From assembly GCA_024641505.1 (NCBI GenBank), contig JAHECY010000008.1:22749-86748 (forward strand): a stretch of 64,000 nucleotides of DNA, read 5' to 3'. The notes beneath the pieces are model-generated. The model did not search any database. It saw nothing but the letters and a program-made list of their open reading frames with translations, and was not told the DNA's origin. The stretch is from Gammaproteobacteria bacterium (GTDB lineage: Bacteria; Pseudomonadota; Gammaproteobacteria; SG8-11). The translations under genes were made by a program, and so were the position numbers. The stretch's first letter is position 1, and the number at the start of each line of letters is the position of its first letter. Of this stretch, positions 18,460 to 27,770 are shown piece by piece.

Positions 18460-19719
18460 CTAGAATTCCGCCCGATCTCTGTTCTTGGCTTTATCCAGGC
18501 CTTTCGCCTGGTTCATATTGCGCATGGTACGCATTTTTGTGCCATCCAGATTAGCGCCCGCGAAATCCGTATTCTGGATATTGGCGCTGGTCAAGTCGGC
18601 CTGACTCAGATCCGTTAAATGAAACACGACATTGGTGAGATTGGAGCGCCGCAGATTCACGCCTGCCAAATCCGCTTTACTGATAATGGTGCCCGACAAG
18701 TCCGCGCCCACCATGCTGCTGCCCGCCATGCGCGCCCACTCCATAACACTCAGATTGATGGTAGCCTGATAAAAATTCGCTTCACGAAGATCTACATTGA
18801 CGATACTGCAATTGCGAAACGTCGCGTTTTTCAATCGCGTCAAATTCATATTAGCCTTGTCCAACTTTGATCGGATCACGGTGACTTCCGTCAAATCCGC
18901 CCGATACAAACTGCTATCGCTGAAATTCGTGTCCTCGATGCGTGCGACACTGAAATCCGCTAAGCCGGCATCGGCTTCGCGTAAATCGACCCTGGCCATG
19001 GAAGTATAGCTGAGATTGGCAAGTCGCAGATCTGCACCATTGAACTGTACATCCACCAGCTTCATGCCGGTCATGTCCGCGCCGCGCAGATCGGCCTCAC
19101 TGAGATCAACTTCACTCATTTCCGCATCGCTGAGAAATACGCTGGCCATCACCGCCTTTTGCATTTTCACCCGCACTAACCGGGCCCGATTCAACAAGGA
19201 CTTACTGAGATCAACCTTATACAGATTCGCGCCGGACAAATCAGCTTTGACCAGGTTCACGTTCACCATCGAAGCTTCCCGCAAATTCACGTCATTGAGC
19301 ACCGCGCCGATCATATTGGCGCCGTTGAGATTGGCCTTCATCAGCTTGGCCCCGGTCAGATCCGCTCCGGAAAGATCCGCATTGCGCAAATCGGCGTTAC
19401 GCAGGTCGGCTTCGGACAAATTAGTGTTGGCAAGATTGGCGCCGCTGAGATTGGCATAGCGCAGGCTACTGCCTTTAAGATTCGCGCCTTTGAAATCAAT
19501 CCCGCTGAGATCCGCATCTGACAATTCCCAGCTCATGAGATTTGGACGTTGACCGCTGTCCCCAATCGCCACCTGCTGTTGAACGTCCAGCTGCTTTTTA
19601 CTGAACGTGCTGGGACGCACGACCGGCTCCGCGCAAGCGGCCGCCAGCAACGCAAACAGCACTACCGGATAAATCCAGAAGCCAACCTGCGCCTTACTAA
19701 CGTTTTTATTTCCAAACAT
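18460..19719 (-). CDS. Pentapeptide-repeat protein, probable exported/lipoprotein
   Basis: Long A(D/N)LXX repeats (ADLRNADLRNADLSGADLTGAKLMKANLNGANM); N-terminus MFGNKNVSKAQVGFWIYPVVLFALLAAACAEP. Confidence 0.88.
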   Translation of the reverse strand: MFGNKNVSKAQVGFWIYPVVLFALLAAACAEPVVRPSTFSKKQLDVQQQVAIGDSGQRPNLMSWELSDADLSGIDFKGANLKGSSLRYANLSGANLANTNLSEADLRNADLRNADLSGADLTGAKLMKANLNGANMIGAVLNDVNLREASMVNVNLVKADLSGANLYKVDLSKSLLNRARLVRVKMQKAVMASVFLSDAEMSEVDLSEADLRGADMTGMKLVDVQFNGADLRLANLSYTSMARVDLREADAGLADFSVARIEDTNFSDSSLYRADLTEVTVIRSKLDKANMNLTRLKNATFRNCSIVNVDLREANFYQATINLSVMEWARMAGSSMVGADLSGTIISKADLAGVNLRRSNLTNVVFHLTDLSQADLTSANIQNTDFAGANLDGTKMRTMRNMNQAKGLDKAKNRDRAEF

Positions 19720-19869
19720 TGCTAATCCCGCATAGAGCGAACAATGGAAGCCGACCCGCCGTGGTCGGCGACAAACTTGGTAACTATAGCAATAACAGGG
19801 ATTTATCACAAAATCCCCGCATGTAACACTCACCTGCCACACCGCTATACAATACATTTATAGTTGTTT

Positions 19870-20562
19870 TCACGGCGCCGGTTTCGGCTTCAACGCCACA
19901 TTGTTCCGTAAATACAAGGGCAACGCATCTTCTGGCGCCACCACCTGCCCGCATTGCCACGCCTCCGCCAACAACGGGCCCGCGTAGCGGGCGTCGGGAT
20001 AGAGCGTTTCCTGGGGTGATGATGGCGTCTGGCCCTGAATCCAGGCCGGTAGCGATTGCCGGTAAGGCGTCACCCCGGGGCCCACCGCACACCAGCTTAC
20101 CCGGGGATCACAAGCGATGAGATGCGCCGGGGACACCTGTTCCTCCGTGACTGCACGCACCGATCCCTGGCCAGGCCACTGGTAGCCGGCCCAATAGACT
20201 TCACCCATGCGCGCATCCAGCAAGGATAGTAACCACGGATGGCCATGTCGCGCCACCGCACTTTGCGCCAATAAAGCCAGGGTGGACACTGGAATCACCG
20301 GCAAATCTCCCCCGAAAGCCAGCCCCTGGACCACGCCGATCCCGATGCGCACTCCGGTAAAAGAACCAGGCCCGCGCGTGAAACCGATCGCATCCAACTG
20401 CGCAATCTGCAATTGCGCCGAGCTCAACAAACGCTGCACCATCCCGAGCAGTACTTCCGAATGGCGGTTTCCCACATGTAGAAACTCACCTTCCACCTGC
20501 CCGCCGATGATCAGCGCGACGGAACAGGCTTCGGTGCAGGTATCCAGGGCCAGAAATTTCAT
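19870..20562 (-). CDS. tsaB: tRNA threonylcarbamoyladenosine biosynthesis protein TsaB
   Basis: LALDTCTEACSVALI, RHSEVLLGMV, IGFTRGPGSFTGVRIGIGVVQGLAF. Confidence 0.95.
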   Translation of the reverse strand: MKFLALDTCTEACSVALIIGGQVEGEFLHVGNRHSEVLLGMVQRLLSSAQLQIAQLDAIGFTRGPGSFTGVRIGIGVVQGLAFGGDLPVIPVSTLALLAQSAVARHGHPWLLSLLDARMGEVYWAGYQWPGQGSVRAVTEEQVSPAHLIACDPRVSWCAVGPGVTPYRQSLPAWIQGQTPSSPQETLYPDARYAGPLLAEAWQCGQVVAPEDALPLYLRNNVALKPKPAP

Positions 20563-20569
20563 GAGCGCG

Positions 20570-22498
20570 TCAGTTCAACTTACTTTCAGAACAACGCCGA
20601 AAAAAATCCACCACGTCGTGAACGTCGCGAGTCAATGGCAAGGGTGGCAGACTGGCGATAAACTTACGACCGTAAGACTTGCCGACGATGCGTGGATCCC
20701 CGATCATGAGTACCCCTGCGTCATGTCGATCCCGGATCAGCCGGCCGACACCTTGCTTCAACATAATAATGGCCTGGGGCACCTGTAACTGCCAGAAAGG
20801 ATTTTCACCGCGACTGGTCATCTCCTGCAAGCGGCCACGGGTCACGGGATCACCCGGGGACGCAAAAGGCAACTTGTCGATAATCACGCATGACAACACT
20901 TCACCCCGCATATCCACGCCTTCCCAAAAACTCGCGGTACCCAAAAGTACCGCGTTGGTCGCCAAGGTGAAATTTTGCAGCAGTTCCATTTTACTCGCCT
21001 GGCCCTGCACCAGGAGGTTGAATCCGTCATGAGCGCGCAACTGGGCTTCCGCTTCGTGCAATGCCCGATAGCTGGTAAACAGCATGAACGCGCGCCCCCG
21101 GCTGGCCTGCAATACCGGTAAAGCGGCGGCCACCAGCGCGCGGGTATATTCCGGATCATGAGGCATCGGCATGACCCTGGGCACGTACAACAAAGCCTGC
21201 CGACCGTAGTCAAACGGACTTTCCCAGCTGTGCGTGACCGGGGCCTGCAAACCCAGTGCTGCCGTGAAATGGCTGAAACTGCCGCCAGCGGTCAGGGTGG
21301 CGGAGGTGAAAATCCAGCTTTTATCCGCGCCGGTGACGATGCGCTGAAAATCCCCGGCCACATTGACCGGCGTACCATGTAATGAAAAATTGCCCGCATG
21401 TACGTCCAGCCACGGAATGAACTCCGCGGGTAAATTGCCGCTCATCAGGCTGATGCGTTGCAGCAGGTCCTGCCCCCGCTGGCTACAACGCTCCAGTGCT
21501 TTGCTCTGTTCACCATGGGGTCGCAAGGCAGCGCAAAACTCGTCCAGCGTCTGCCGCAATACCGCCAGCGAAGTGTTGAATCCCTCGGCATCCGGAATTT
21601 CCGACCATGCCAAGCGCCGTTCGGTACGCCCCATGGCGTTATGCATCTCGGTTATCCGGGCTTCCAGGCGCTCCGCCAATTGTGTCACCCCGGTACTCAC
21701 GATACCTTCCTCGAGCAGGAATTCCTGAGATTCCTTGACCAACAGCCTGATTTGCCGACTGCTGATGGCAACCCCGAAGAAGTTGAGCGCTGTTTCCGGT
21801 AACTGGTGCGCTTCGTCAAAAATGACAATGTCCGCGCCGGGTAGCAAGTCGCCAAAACCCTCGTCTTTGAGCGCCCGGTCAGCGAGAAACAAATGGTGAT
21901 TGACGATGACGATATCTGCGGCCTGCGCCGCGCGCCGTGCCCGGGTCAAATAACAATCGCTGAATTCCTCGCATTCACTGCCCAGACAATTGTCCGCAGT
22001 GGCGGTGATGTGCGGCCAGATCGCGGAATCTTCCGCGATTTCCGGCAGCTCCGCGATATCCCCAAATCGAGTCTTACCCGCCCAGTGACGCACCATTTCC
22101 AATGCGTGCAAATCTTTGGGGTGGCGCAGGCGTTTATAGGTTGCATTGTTGTGCAGGCGATACCGGCACAAATAGTTGCCGCGGCCCTTCAATAATACGA
22201 TGCGTACCGGCAATCCCAGTGCATCCTTGATGAACGGCACATCTTTGAAATAAAGCTGGTCCTGGAGGTTCCGACTGCCGGTGGAGACGATCACTTTTCG
22301 GCCGGACAGGATCGCCGGCACCAGATAAGCATACGTTTTTCCGGTGCCGGTGCCGGCCTCCGCCACCAGTGTGTACGCGCCGGTAATGGCGGCACTCACG
22401 GCATCGGCCATGGCCTGTTGTTGCGGTCTGAAATCATAGCCGGCAATTCTGCCGGCCAGCACTCCATCGTGAGAGAAAACTTCGGCTGCTGAATACAT
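20570..22498 (-). CDS. DinG/YoaA-family Fe-S ATP-dependent DNA helicase
   Basis: AEAGTGTGKTYAYLVPAI, CLGSECEEFSDC, VIFDEAHQL, VGRLIRDRHDAG; next to tsaB as yoaA is in E. coli. Confidence 0.93.
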   Translation of the reverse strand: MYSAAEVFSHDGVLAGRIAGYDFRPQQQAMADAVSAAITGAYTLVAEAGTGTGKTYAYLVPAILSGRKVIVSTGSRNLQDQLYFKDVPFIKDALGLPVRIVLLKGRGNYLCRYRLHNNATYKRLRHPKDLHALEMVRHWAGKTRFGDIAELPEIAEDSAIWPHITATADNCLGSECEEFSDCYLTRARRAAQAADIVIVNHHLFLADRALKDEGFGDLLPGADIVIFDEAHQLPETALNFFGVAISSRQIRLLVKESQEFLLEEGIVSTGVTQLAERLEARITEMHNAMGRTERRLAWSEIPDAEGFNTSLAVLRQTLDEFCAALRPHGEQSKALERCSQRGQDLLQRISLMSGNLPAEFIPWLDVHAGNFSLHGTPVNVAGDFQRIVTGADKSWIFTSATLTAGGSFSHFTAALGLQAPVTHSWESPFDYGRQALLYVPRVMPMPHDPEYTRALVAAALPVLQASRGRAFMLFTSYRALHEAEAQLRAHDGFNLLVQGQASKMELLQNFTLATNAVLLGTASFWEGVDMRGEVLSCVIIDKLPFASPGDPVTRGRLQEMTSRGENPFWQLQVPQAIIMLKQGVGRLIRDRHDAGVLMIGDPRIVGKSYGRKFIASLPPLPLTRDVHDVVDFFRRCSESKLN

Positions 22499-22533
22499 AG
22501 GTTACGCTCCGGCGGGTCTCCTGATTGCCGGGC

Positions 22534-23043
22534 TCAGGGCAGTTGCTGGCTGGCGCCAACATCGTCATGAACAGGACCTTCACTGACAGTCCATACCAGA
22601 TGGCCGAGGGCTTTGAATTTGGCCACCGACATGGCGCCACGCTTCTTGCGTCCGCTGTTGCGATCTTCGCTGGATTCGGTGAGAATCGCCTCCCGGTCCG
22701 CCTCATAGATTTCCAATGGTTCGTAATTGTCGTCCATGATCAATAACATAACCCGATCCCATTGCTGCTCGATTTTTAACTGGCCGATACGCTGGCCAGA
22801 CTTGCTTTCGTCAAAAATGGCCCGGCCTTTGATTTGAATGCGAACGCCAGCCCGCTCATTCCGGCCCACGGCGTCATAACCGCCGGGCGTATCCGTAACC
22901 AATTCCAGATCCATTAGCCGCGCAACATCATGGCGCGCTATCTCACCACTGATACTCAGGGATTTTCCCGTGGCGCGACGGTACTCGGTAGCCAGGCGTC
23001 GGGCTTCCACCATCAGCTTGTCAAGATTATAGAGATCCGTCAT
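22534..23043 (-). CDS. DUF6998-like hypothetical protein
   Basis: 169 aa, ISGEIARHDVARLMDLELV...GRNERAGVRIQIKGRAI; good codon structure. Confidence 0.6.
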   Translation of the reverse strand: MTDLYNLDKLMVEARRLATEYRRATGKSLSISGEIARHDVARLMDLELVTDTPGGYDAVGRNERAGVRIQIKGRAIFDESKSGQRIGQLKIEQQWDRVMLLIMDDNYEPLEIYEADREAILTESSEDRNSGRKKRGAMSVAKFKALGHLVWTVSEGPVHDDVGASQQLP

Positions 23044-23156
23044 GGTCTGTCATGCTTACCGGGCTTACCTGCGGTATCTGGACGATAGGCGCCAGTTTAC
23101 GCTGATTCACGTAAAAATCCCATGTTACTCTTTTAAGGTAAGGAGTAAGGTGGGCG

Positions 23157-24770
23157 ATGATTAGTCAGTTACAATATTCTGCCAGTACCCAGGAATATCC
23201 CATGGTGATGGACAAGACTTTACCACCCCTAATCCAGAACCTGATGCAACCCGATGCATACGACCATGCGGTGAGCCACATTGAACTGGTGGAAACCCAT
23301 ATATCCTGGGTGCTACTCACCGGCAGTCGCGCCTATAAAATCAAGAAACCGGTAAATCTGGGATTTCTTGACTTCTCTACCCTGGAGAAGCGTCATTTCT
23401 TCTGTGACGAAGAACTGCGTCTGAACCGGCGGTCAGCGCCGGAACTCTACCTGGCGGTGGCTACGATCAATGGCGATGCGCTGCACGCCAAGATCAACGG
23501 ACCGGGACCCGTGCTTGATTATGCCGTCACCATGCGGCAGTTTGCACCGACCTGCCGCTTGGACAACTACCTGCGCCACCATGCCCTGGAAACTGAAACA
23601 TTCGCCACATTCGCCCGCTACTTGGCACAGTTTCATGACCAAAGCGCCGTCGCGGGAAGCGCCGATAACTATGGCAGCTTTCAAGCCATAAACCACGCAG
23701 TCATGGAAAATTTCGCGCAAATCGGCCAAATACTCCATTCAACACCATCTGCGCTGATGACACAAGTGCAACAGTGGAGCCAACAACGAGGCGCACAGTT
23801 ACAAGCAGCTTTCGACGCCCGTAAGCGTGCGCTGCGAATTCGTGAATGCCACGGTGATATGCATTTGGCCAATCTGGTGCTGATGGCGGAGCGTATCACC
23901 TTATTCGACGGCATCGAATTCAATGCCGAATTGCGCTGGATTGATGTCATCAATGACATCGCCTTTCTGGTCATGGATTTACAGCACTGCGGCTACCGGC
24001 GACACGCCAATACCTTTCTCAACGCCTATCTGATGCATAGCGGTGATTTCGCGGGACTGGAACTGCTCGACTACTACAAGACCTACCGCGCCATGGTGCG
24101 GGCCAAGGTCGCCATGATCCAGGCTAGCCAGCATCGGGACAAAGATCCGGAGTTTCAACGCTTACAGGCTGAATGCAGCACCTATCTGCGCCTGGCAAGC
24201 AGCTACACACAACACAATCGACCGCGCATGTTGCTGACCGTGGGCTATTCCGGTTCAGGAAAAACCACCGTGGCGTCGGAGCTGGCCTGGCGCATGGAGG
24301 CCGTACACCTCAGATCAGATGTGGAACGCAAGCGACTCGCGGGTCTCAGCGCGTACGCAGTCTCCGATGCCGCTTATGGACAGAAGCTCTATGACCACCA
24401 AAGCACGGATGCCACCTACCGGCGACTGCTGGAAGTGAGCACGCAATTACTGGGTTGGGGCTACACCGTAATCGTCGACGCGACGTTTCTGACTCCAGAA
24501 CGGCGCGATGAATTCCATGCACTGGCTCAGCGACATCATGCCGGCATGTACCTGCTTCATTTAAGCACCAGCCCGGACGAGCTGCACGCCAGAGTAGCAG
24601 CACGGGCCGCGGGTCGCGACATTTCCGAAGCGGGACCAGAGGTTTTGGCGCAGCAATTGCGGCAACCGCTGATATGGCGCCCTCAAGAGCACGCGTTGAG
24701 AATGGATATTGATACCGGTCATGTCATTGACTATGAAGCTCTGGTACAGCGCCTGATGCAGGATACCTGA
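23157..24770 (+). CDS. Fused phosphotransferase-like (APH fold) + AAA/P-loop kinase protein
   Basis: SRAYKIKKPVNLGFLDFSTLEKR, RECHGDMHLANLVL (APH-like), LTVGYSGSGKTTVASELAWR and VIVDATFL (P-loop kinase). Start may be MDKTLPPL at 23208. Confidence 0.85.
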   Translation: MISQLQYSASTQEYPMVMDKTLPPLIQNLMQPDAYDHAVSHIELVETHISWVLLTGSRAYKIKKPVNLGFLDFSTLEKRHFFCDEELRLNRRSAPELYLAVATINGDALHAKINGPGPVLDYAVTMRQFAPTCRLDNYLRHHALETETFATFARYLAQFHDQSAVAGSADNYGSFQAINHAVMENFAQIGQILHSTPSALMTQVQQWSQQRGAQLQAAFDARKRALRIRECHGDMHLANLVLMAERITLFDGIEFNAELRWIDVINDIAFLVMDLQHCGYRRHANTFLNAYLMHSGDFAGLELLDYYKTYRAMVRAKVAMIQASQHRDKDPEFQRLQAECSTYLRLASSYTQHNRPRMLLTVGYSGSGKTTVASELAWRMEAVHLRSDVERKRLAGLSAYAVSDAAYGQKLYDHQSTDATYRRLLEVSTQLLGWGYTVIVDATFLTPERRDEFHALAQRHHAGMYLLHLSTSPDELHARVAARAAGRDISEAGPEVLAQQLRQPLIWRPQEHALRMDIDTGHVIDYEALVQRLMQDT

Positions 24771-24859
24771 CACGCTCTTGATAGCCGCGCATGGCGCGCG
24801 CCATGAACTGGAAAAACGCGGACTTTAATGAATGTTGTACAGCATAGCCGGGACAATAC

Positions 24860-25948
24860 CTAACCGTTGCTGGCGGTTTTTCCAGCTTCAATACCTTTGA
24901 GACCGCCCTCCAGCACATAGACATCGTAACCGCGCTCGCTCAACAAGAAAGCGCCGGACCGACTGCGATGCCCGTTGTCGCAACAAATGATATATTTCTT
25001 GTCAGGATTGAGCTTGTGCGCCACTTTACGTAACGCATAGAGAGGAATGTTTTTGCTGCCGCGTATGGATCCGCTCTGGTATTCCTTCTCCAACCGCACA
25101 TCGATCAATATGCTACCTTCCTTCAACATATTCTTCGCGCCATCCAAGGTGACGCTTTTCAACAAGGGTTGTTTCAGAAGTTCTTCGAAATCCGCGCGCG
25201 ATAGCCGCATCATAGCGCCGTCAGTCATCATGCGTACCGTCGCATTGCGCTTGGTATCCGCCAACAAAGCTTCTTCACCGAAGCTGTCACCTACCACTAA
25301 CTCCGCCACTTTTTTGCCATGCCCCTGGCCATCGCCGACGATCACCTCACACTTGCCCTTTGACACTATATAGTAGTGCTCACCCGCTTCACCCTGCTTG
25401 ATAATGACTTCTCCGGCTTTTGTCGGCATGGACTGCAAGCGCATGAACATCGCCTGGATATTGGTCGCCGGCAGCTTCTGAAAACTTTTTGATTGCAATA
25501 CCTTACTCATCCAGTCATCGTCATCGGCTTCCTCACCGGCACCCATTTCATCGACTGAATAACCGCCACCTTGATCCGGTAGCATAGCATCCACTTTGTC
25601 CTGGTCGACACGCATATAGGCTATGTCCGACTTGGCAACAGCCGTGGCACTGTGTGGCTGTGTGGTGCTCAGGGGGTATCTTGCTTCCTTGGTACCGCCT
25701 TTTACAATCTGTGGGCCGGTATCTGCGCCTTCGAGCACGATCATGCCTCGCAACAAATAGTAGCGATACTTGTCCCGTTGCCCTTTCTTAAACAGCTTGG
25801 TATTTGGTGGTAAAAATTCCACGAACGTAGTACGCGAGATTTCATCGAGATTGTCTTCTGAAAACATATTGAACGGTACCAACTGTTTCAGAATATCCTT
25901 ACCCACCAATTTCTTTTCCGCAACCATATCAGTCCTAACTGGCTTCAT
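24860..25948 (-). CDS. Tandem cyclic-nucleotide-binding domains + rhodanese domain
   Basis: cNMP domain 2 has FGEEALLADTKRNATV; rhodanese active loop CCDNGHRS; domain 1 is a cNMP-fold relative. Confidence 0.9.
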   Translation of the reverse strand: MKPVRTDMVAEKKLVGKDILKQLVPFNMFSEDNLDEISRTTFVEFLPPNTKLFKKGQRDKYRYYLLRGMIVLEGADTGPQIVKGGTKEARYPLSTTQPHSATAVAKSDIAYMRVDQDKVDAMLPDQGGGYSVDEMGAGEEADDDDWMSKVLQSKSFQKLPATNIQAMFMRLQSMPTKAGEVIIKQGEAGEHYYIVSKGKCEVIVGDGQGHGKKVAELVVGDSFGEEALLADTKRNATVRMMTDGAMMRLSRADFEELLKQPLLKSVTLDGAKNMLKEGSILIDVRLEKEYQSGSIRGSKNIPLYALRKVAHKLNPDKKYIICCDNGHRSRSGAFLLSERGYDVYVLEGGLKGIEAGKTASNG

Positions 25949-26248
25949 TCTGGTCGAAATTATGCATCAGCTTGTGTTTATCGATTAAGCTCTTCCGGCC
26001 ACCGTAAAGGCATCTGCGGGGCTGCCGATACAGCTTTCAGAATGCCGGTTAAACCAAGAAATACAACGGATCGAATCGGAATTTCTTTAAGACCTGCTGC
26101 AACGGTTTACGAAAATCTGCGTCAAACATCTAGGAACATTGGCGCAATACACTTTAAAAATAGATGAATATTGGGGGGAAAGCGGGCAATAGCGGCAATA
26201 CTGCAGCGTTATTGCAAATCCGGTATAAGATTATAGGAGTTCGGTATT

Positions 26249-26611
26249 ATGATCAGAATCATTCGATATGCCTTCGCATGCATGTTGTTGATAGTGCCTA
26301 CACTCGGCTGGTCCTATGAAAACATCACGGTTGAAGATGAAGCTCAGGACTGCTATTCCATGGCAATGATTGGTATGGACTCCGTAATCAACTCACGGAT
26401 GGGTGTGCCCGCAGAACATGCATTACCCCTGTCACTGAAACTCGGCGCTGTCGATGTCTCGGAAAGCGCCTACGATAAAAATCTCCTTATTGTAATGTTA
26501 AGTGCCTATTTGTGGGATAACTCGCCACATAGCTACGCACTCAAGGTGTTTTATAACTGTGCAGTCACGAATCGACAGTTACAAAGCGCCAGCGTTGCCA
26601 TTACTCATTAG
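26249..26611 (+). CDS. Small secreted protein of unknown function
   Basis: Signal peptide MIRIIRYAFACMLLIVPTLGWS; 120 aa; no family recognised. Confidence 0.65.
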   Translation: MIRIIRYAFACMLLIVPTLGWSYENITVEDEAQDCYSMAMIGMDSVINSRMGVPAEHALPLSLKLGAVDVSESAYDKNLLIVMLSAYLWDNSPHSYALKVFYNCAVTNRQLQSASVAITH

Positions 26612-26663
26612 CCCAGCCGAGCATATAAAACGCCTTTGTCATATGCGTTTATGATAAATAAAC

Positions 26664-26679
26664 CGTGACCTGCGTCACA
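26664..26679. promoter_or_regulatory. CRP-like near-palindrome CGTGACCTGCGTCACA
   Basis: One mismatch to TGTGA-N6-TCACA; upstream of the gene at 26738. Confidence 0.4.
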
Positions 26680-26737
26680 CAACAATGGCCTTATTTACAT
26701 TATAAATATTGCCATTGTTGTTTTTTCCGCCGGTACG

Positions 26738-27733
26738 ATGCCTGTGGGCAATAACTGGAAGATCACGGGGCAGGGGTCAAAGGTGTCATATCAACCGTCA
26801 ATTATCTTGGTCAGCGAAAAAAGACTGGTACGTTCAACCTTGGGCAGCACCCTGGAGAAGACCGGATTTTCCGATGTGCGGTGCGCCGACTCCGCAGAGA
26901 ATGCCCTGGCGTTACTTGATATGCGCAACGCGGATATCGTGATCACGGAATGGCTGATGGCAGGTATTGATGGACTGACGCTTACCCAGATCATCAAGAA
27001 ACGTGATTGCGCTTCGGAACGTTACACGGCAGTCGTCCTGTATTCCGCCTGCGACAATCCCGAAGATATTGTAAAAGCCTTCGACGCCGATATTCATGAT
27101 TTCATCAGTAAACCCGTCAATACCACGGTGTTGGCGGCGCGCATCGGGGCGGCGGCAAAAATATGCCAGAGAATCAATCAAACCGCCCCGAAGAAAATTC
27201 CGGAAATCATCACTGCCACGCCGGATGTGAGCGGTATCATCCAAGACCCGGAAACCGGTTTATGGAACCTGCATTACCTCGATCACCAACTTTCAGGAAT
27301 GCTGAAAAACTCCCGTGCTCGCGACATCATGACCACATGCGCCGTAATCGGCATTGATGAATTCCAGCGCATGACCAATTCCTATGGCAAGCCGGCAACG
27401 CTGGAACTGGTGTCCGGATTGGCGGAATGCATCAAGCGCAATCTGCGACCGCTGGATGTGATTGCACGTGTTAGAACGCATTCTCTGGCGATTGCCATCC
27501 AGTCAAACAACAATGATACATTTGACCAAACCGCGTTATTTCTACGCATCATCAAGTCGGTGAATCGTCAAACCATCAGAACCAGCGCCGGAAATATCGC
27601 GATTACCGTATCCGTAGGCGTGGAATCCTGCCCTGCGCAATCACCGGATATGAATTCAGGCCAGTTGCTGGAGATATGCATGGATAAGATGATGCAAGCC
27701 AACACCAACGGCGGAAACTGCCTGGTAGCGTAG
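26738..27733 (+). CDS. Degenerate receiver + degenerate GGDEF protein
   Basis: REC fold with DIVITEWLMAGIDG and ISKPV; GGDEF fold (TGLWNLHYLDHQL...VIGIDEFQRMTNSYGK) with ARVRTHSLAIAI in place of RYGGDEF. Confidence 0.85.
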   Translation: MPVGNNWKITGQGSKVSYQPSIILVSEKRLVRSTLGSTLEKTGFSDVRCADSAENALALLDMRNADIVITEWLMAGIDGLTLTQIIKKRDCASERYTAVVLYSACDNPEDIVKAFDADIHDFISKPVNTTVLAARIGAAAKICQRINQTAPKKIPEIITATPDVSGIIQDPETGLWNLHYLDHQLSGMLKNSRARDIMTTCAVIGIDEFQRMTNSYGKPATLELVSGLAECIKRNLRPLDVIARVRTHSLAIAIQSNNNDTFDQTALFLRIIKSVNRQTIRTSAGNIAITVSVGVESCPAQSPDMNSGQLLEICMDKMMQANTNGGNCLVA

Positions 27734-27770
27734 TACCCTGCCGTACCTAACGAAGATTAGCAGCCGGGTC

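Noticed and set aside
18619-19459. Regular GCCGCTGAGATTGGC-type repeats looked like a repeat array
   Set aside because: Explained by the pentapeptide-repeat coding sequence on the minus strand; spacing follows 15-nt codon periodicity and there are no CRISPR-like spacers.
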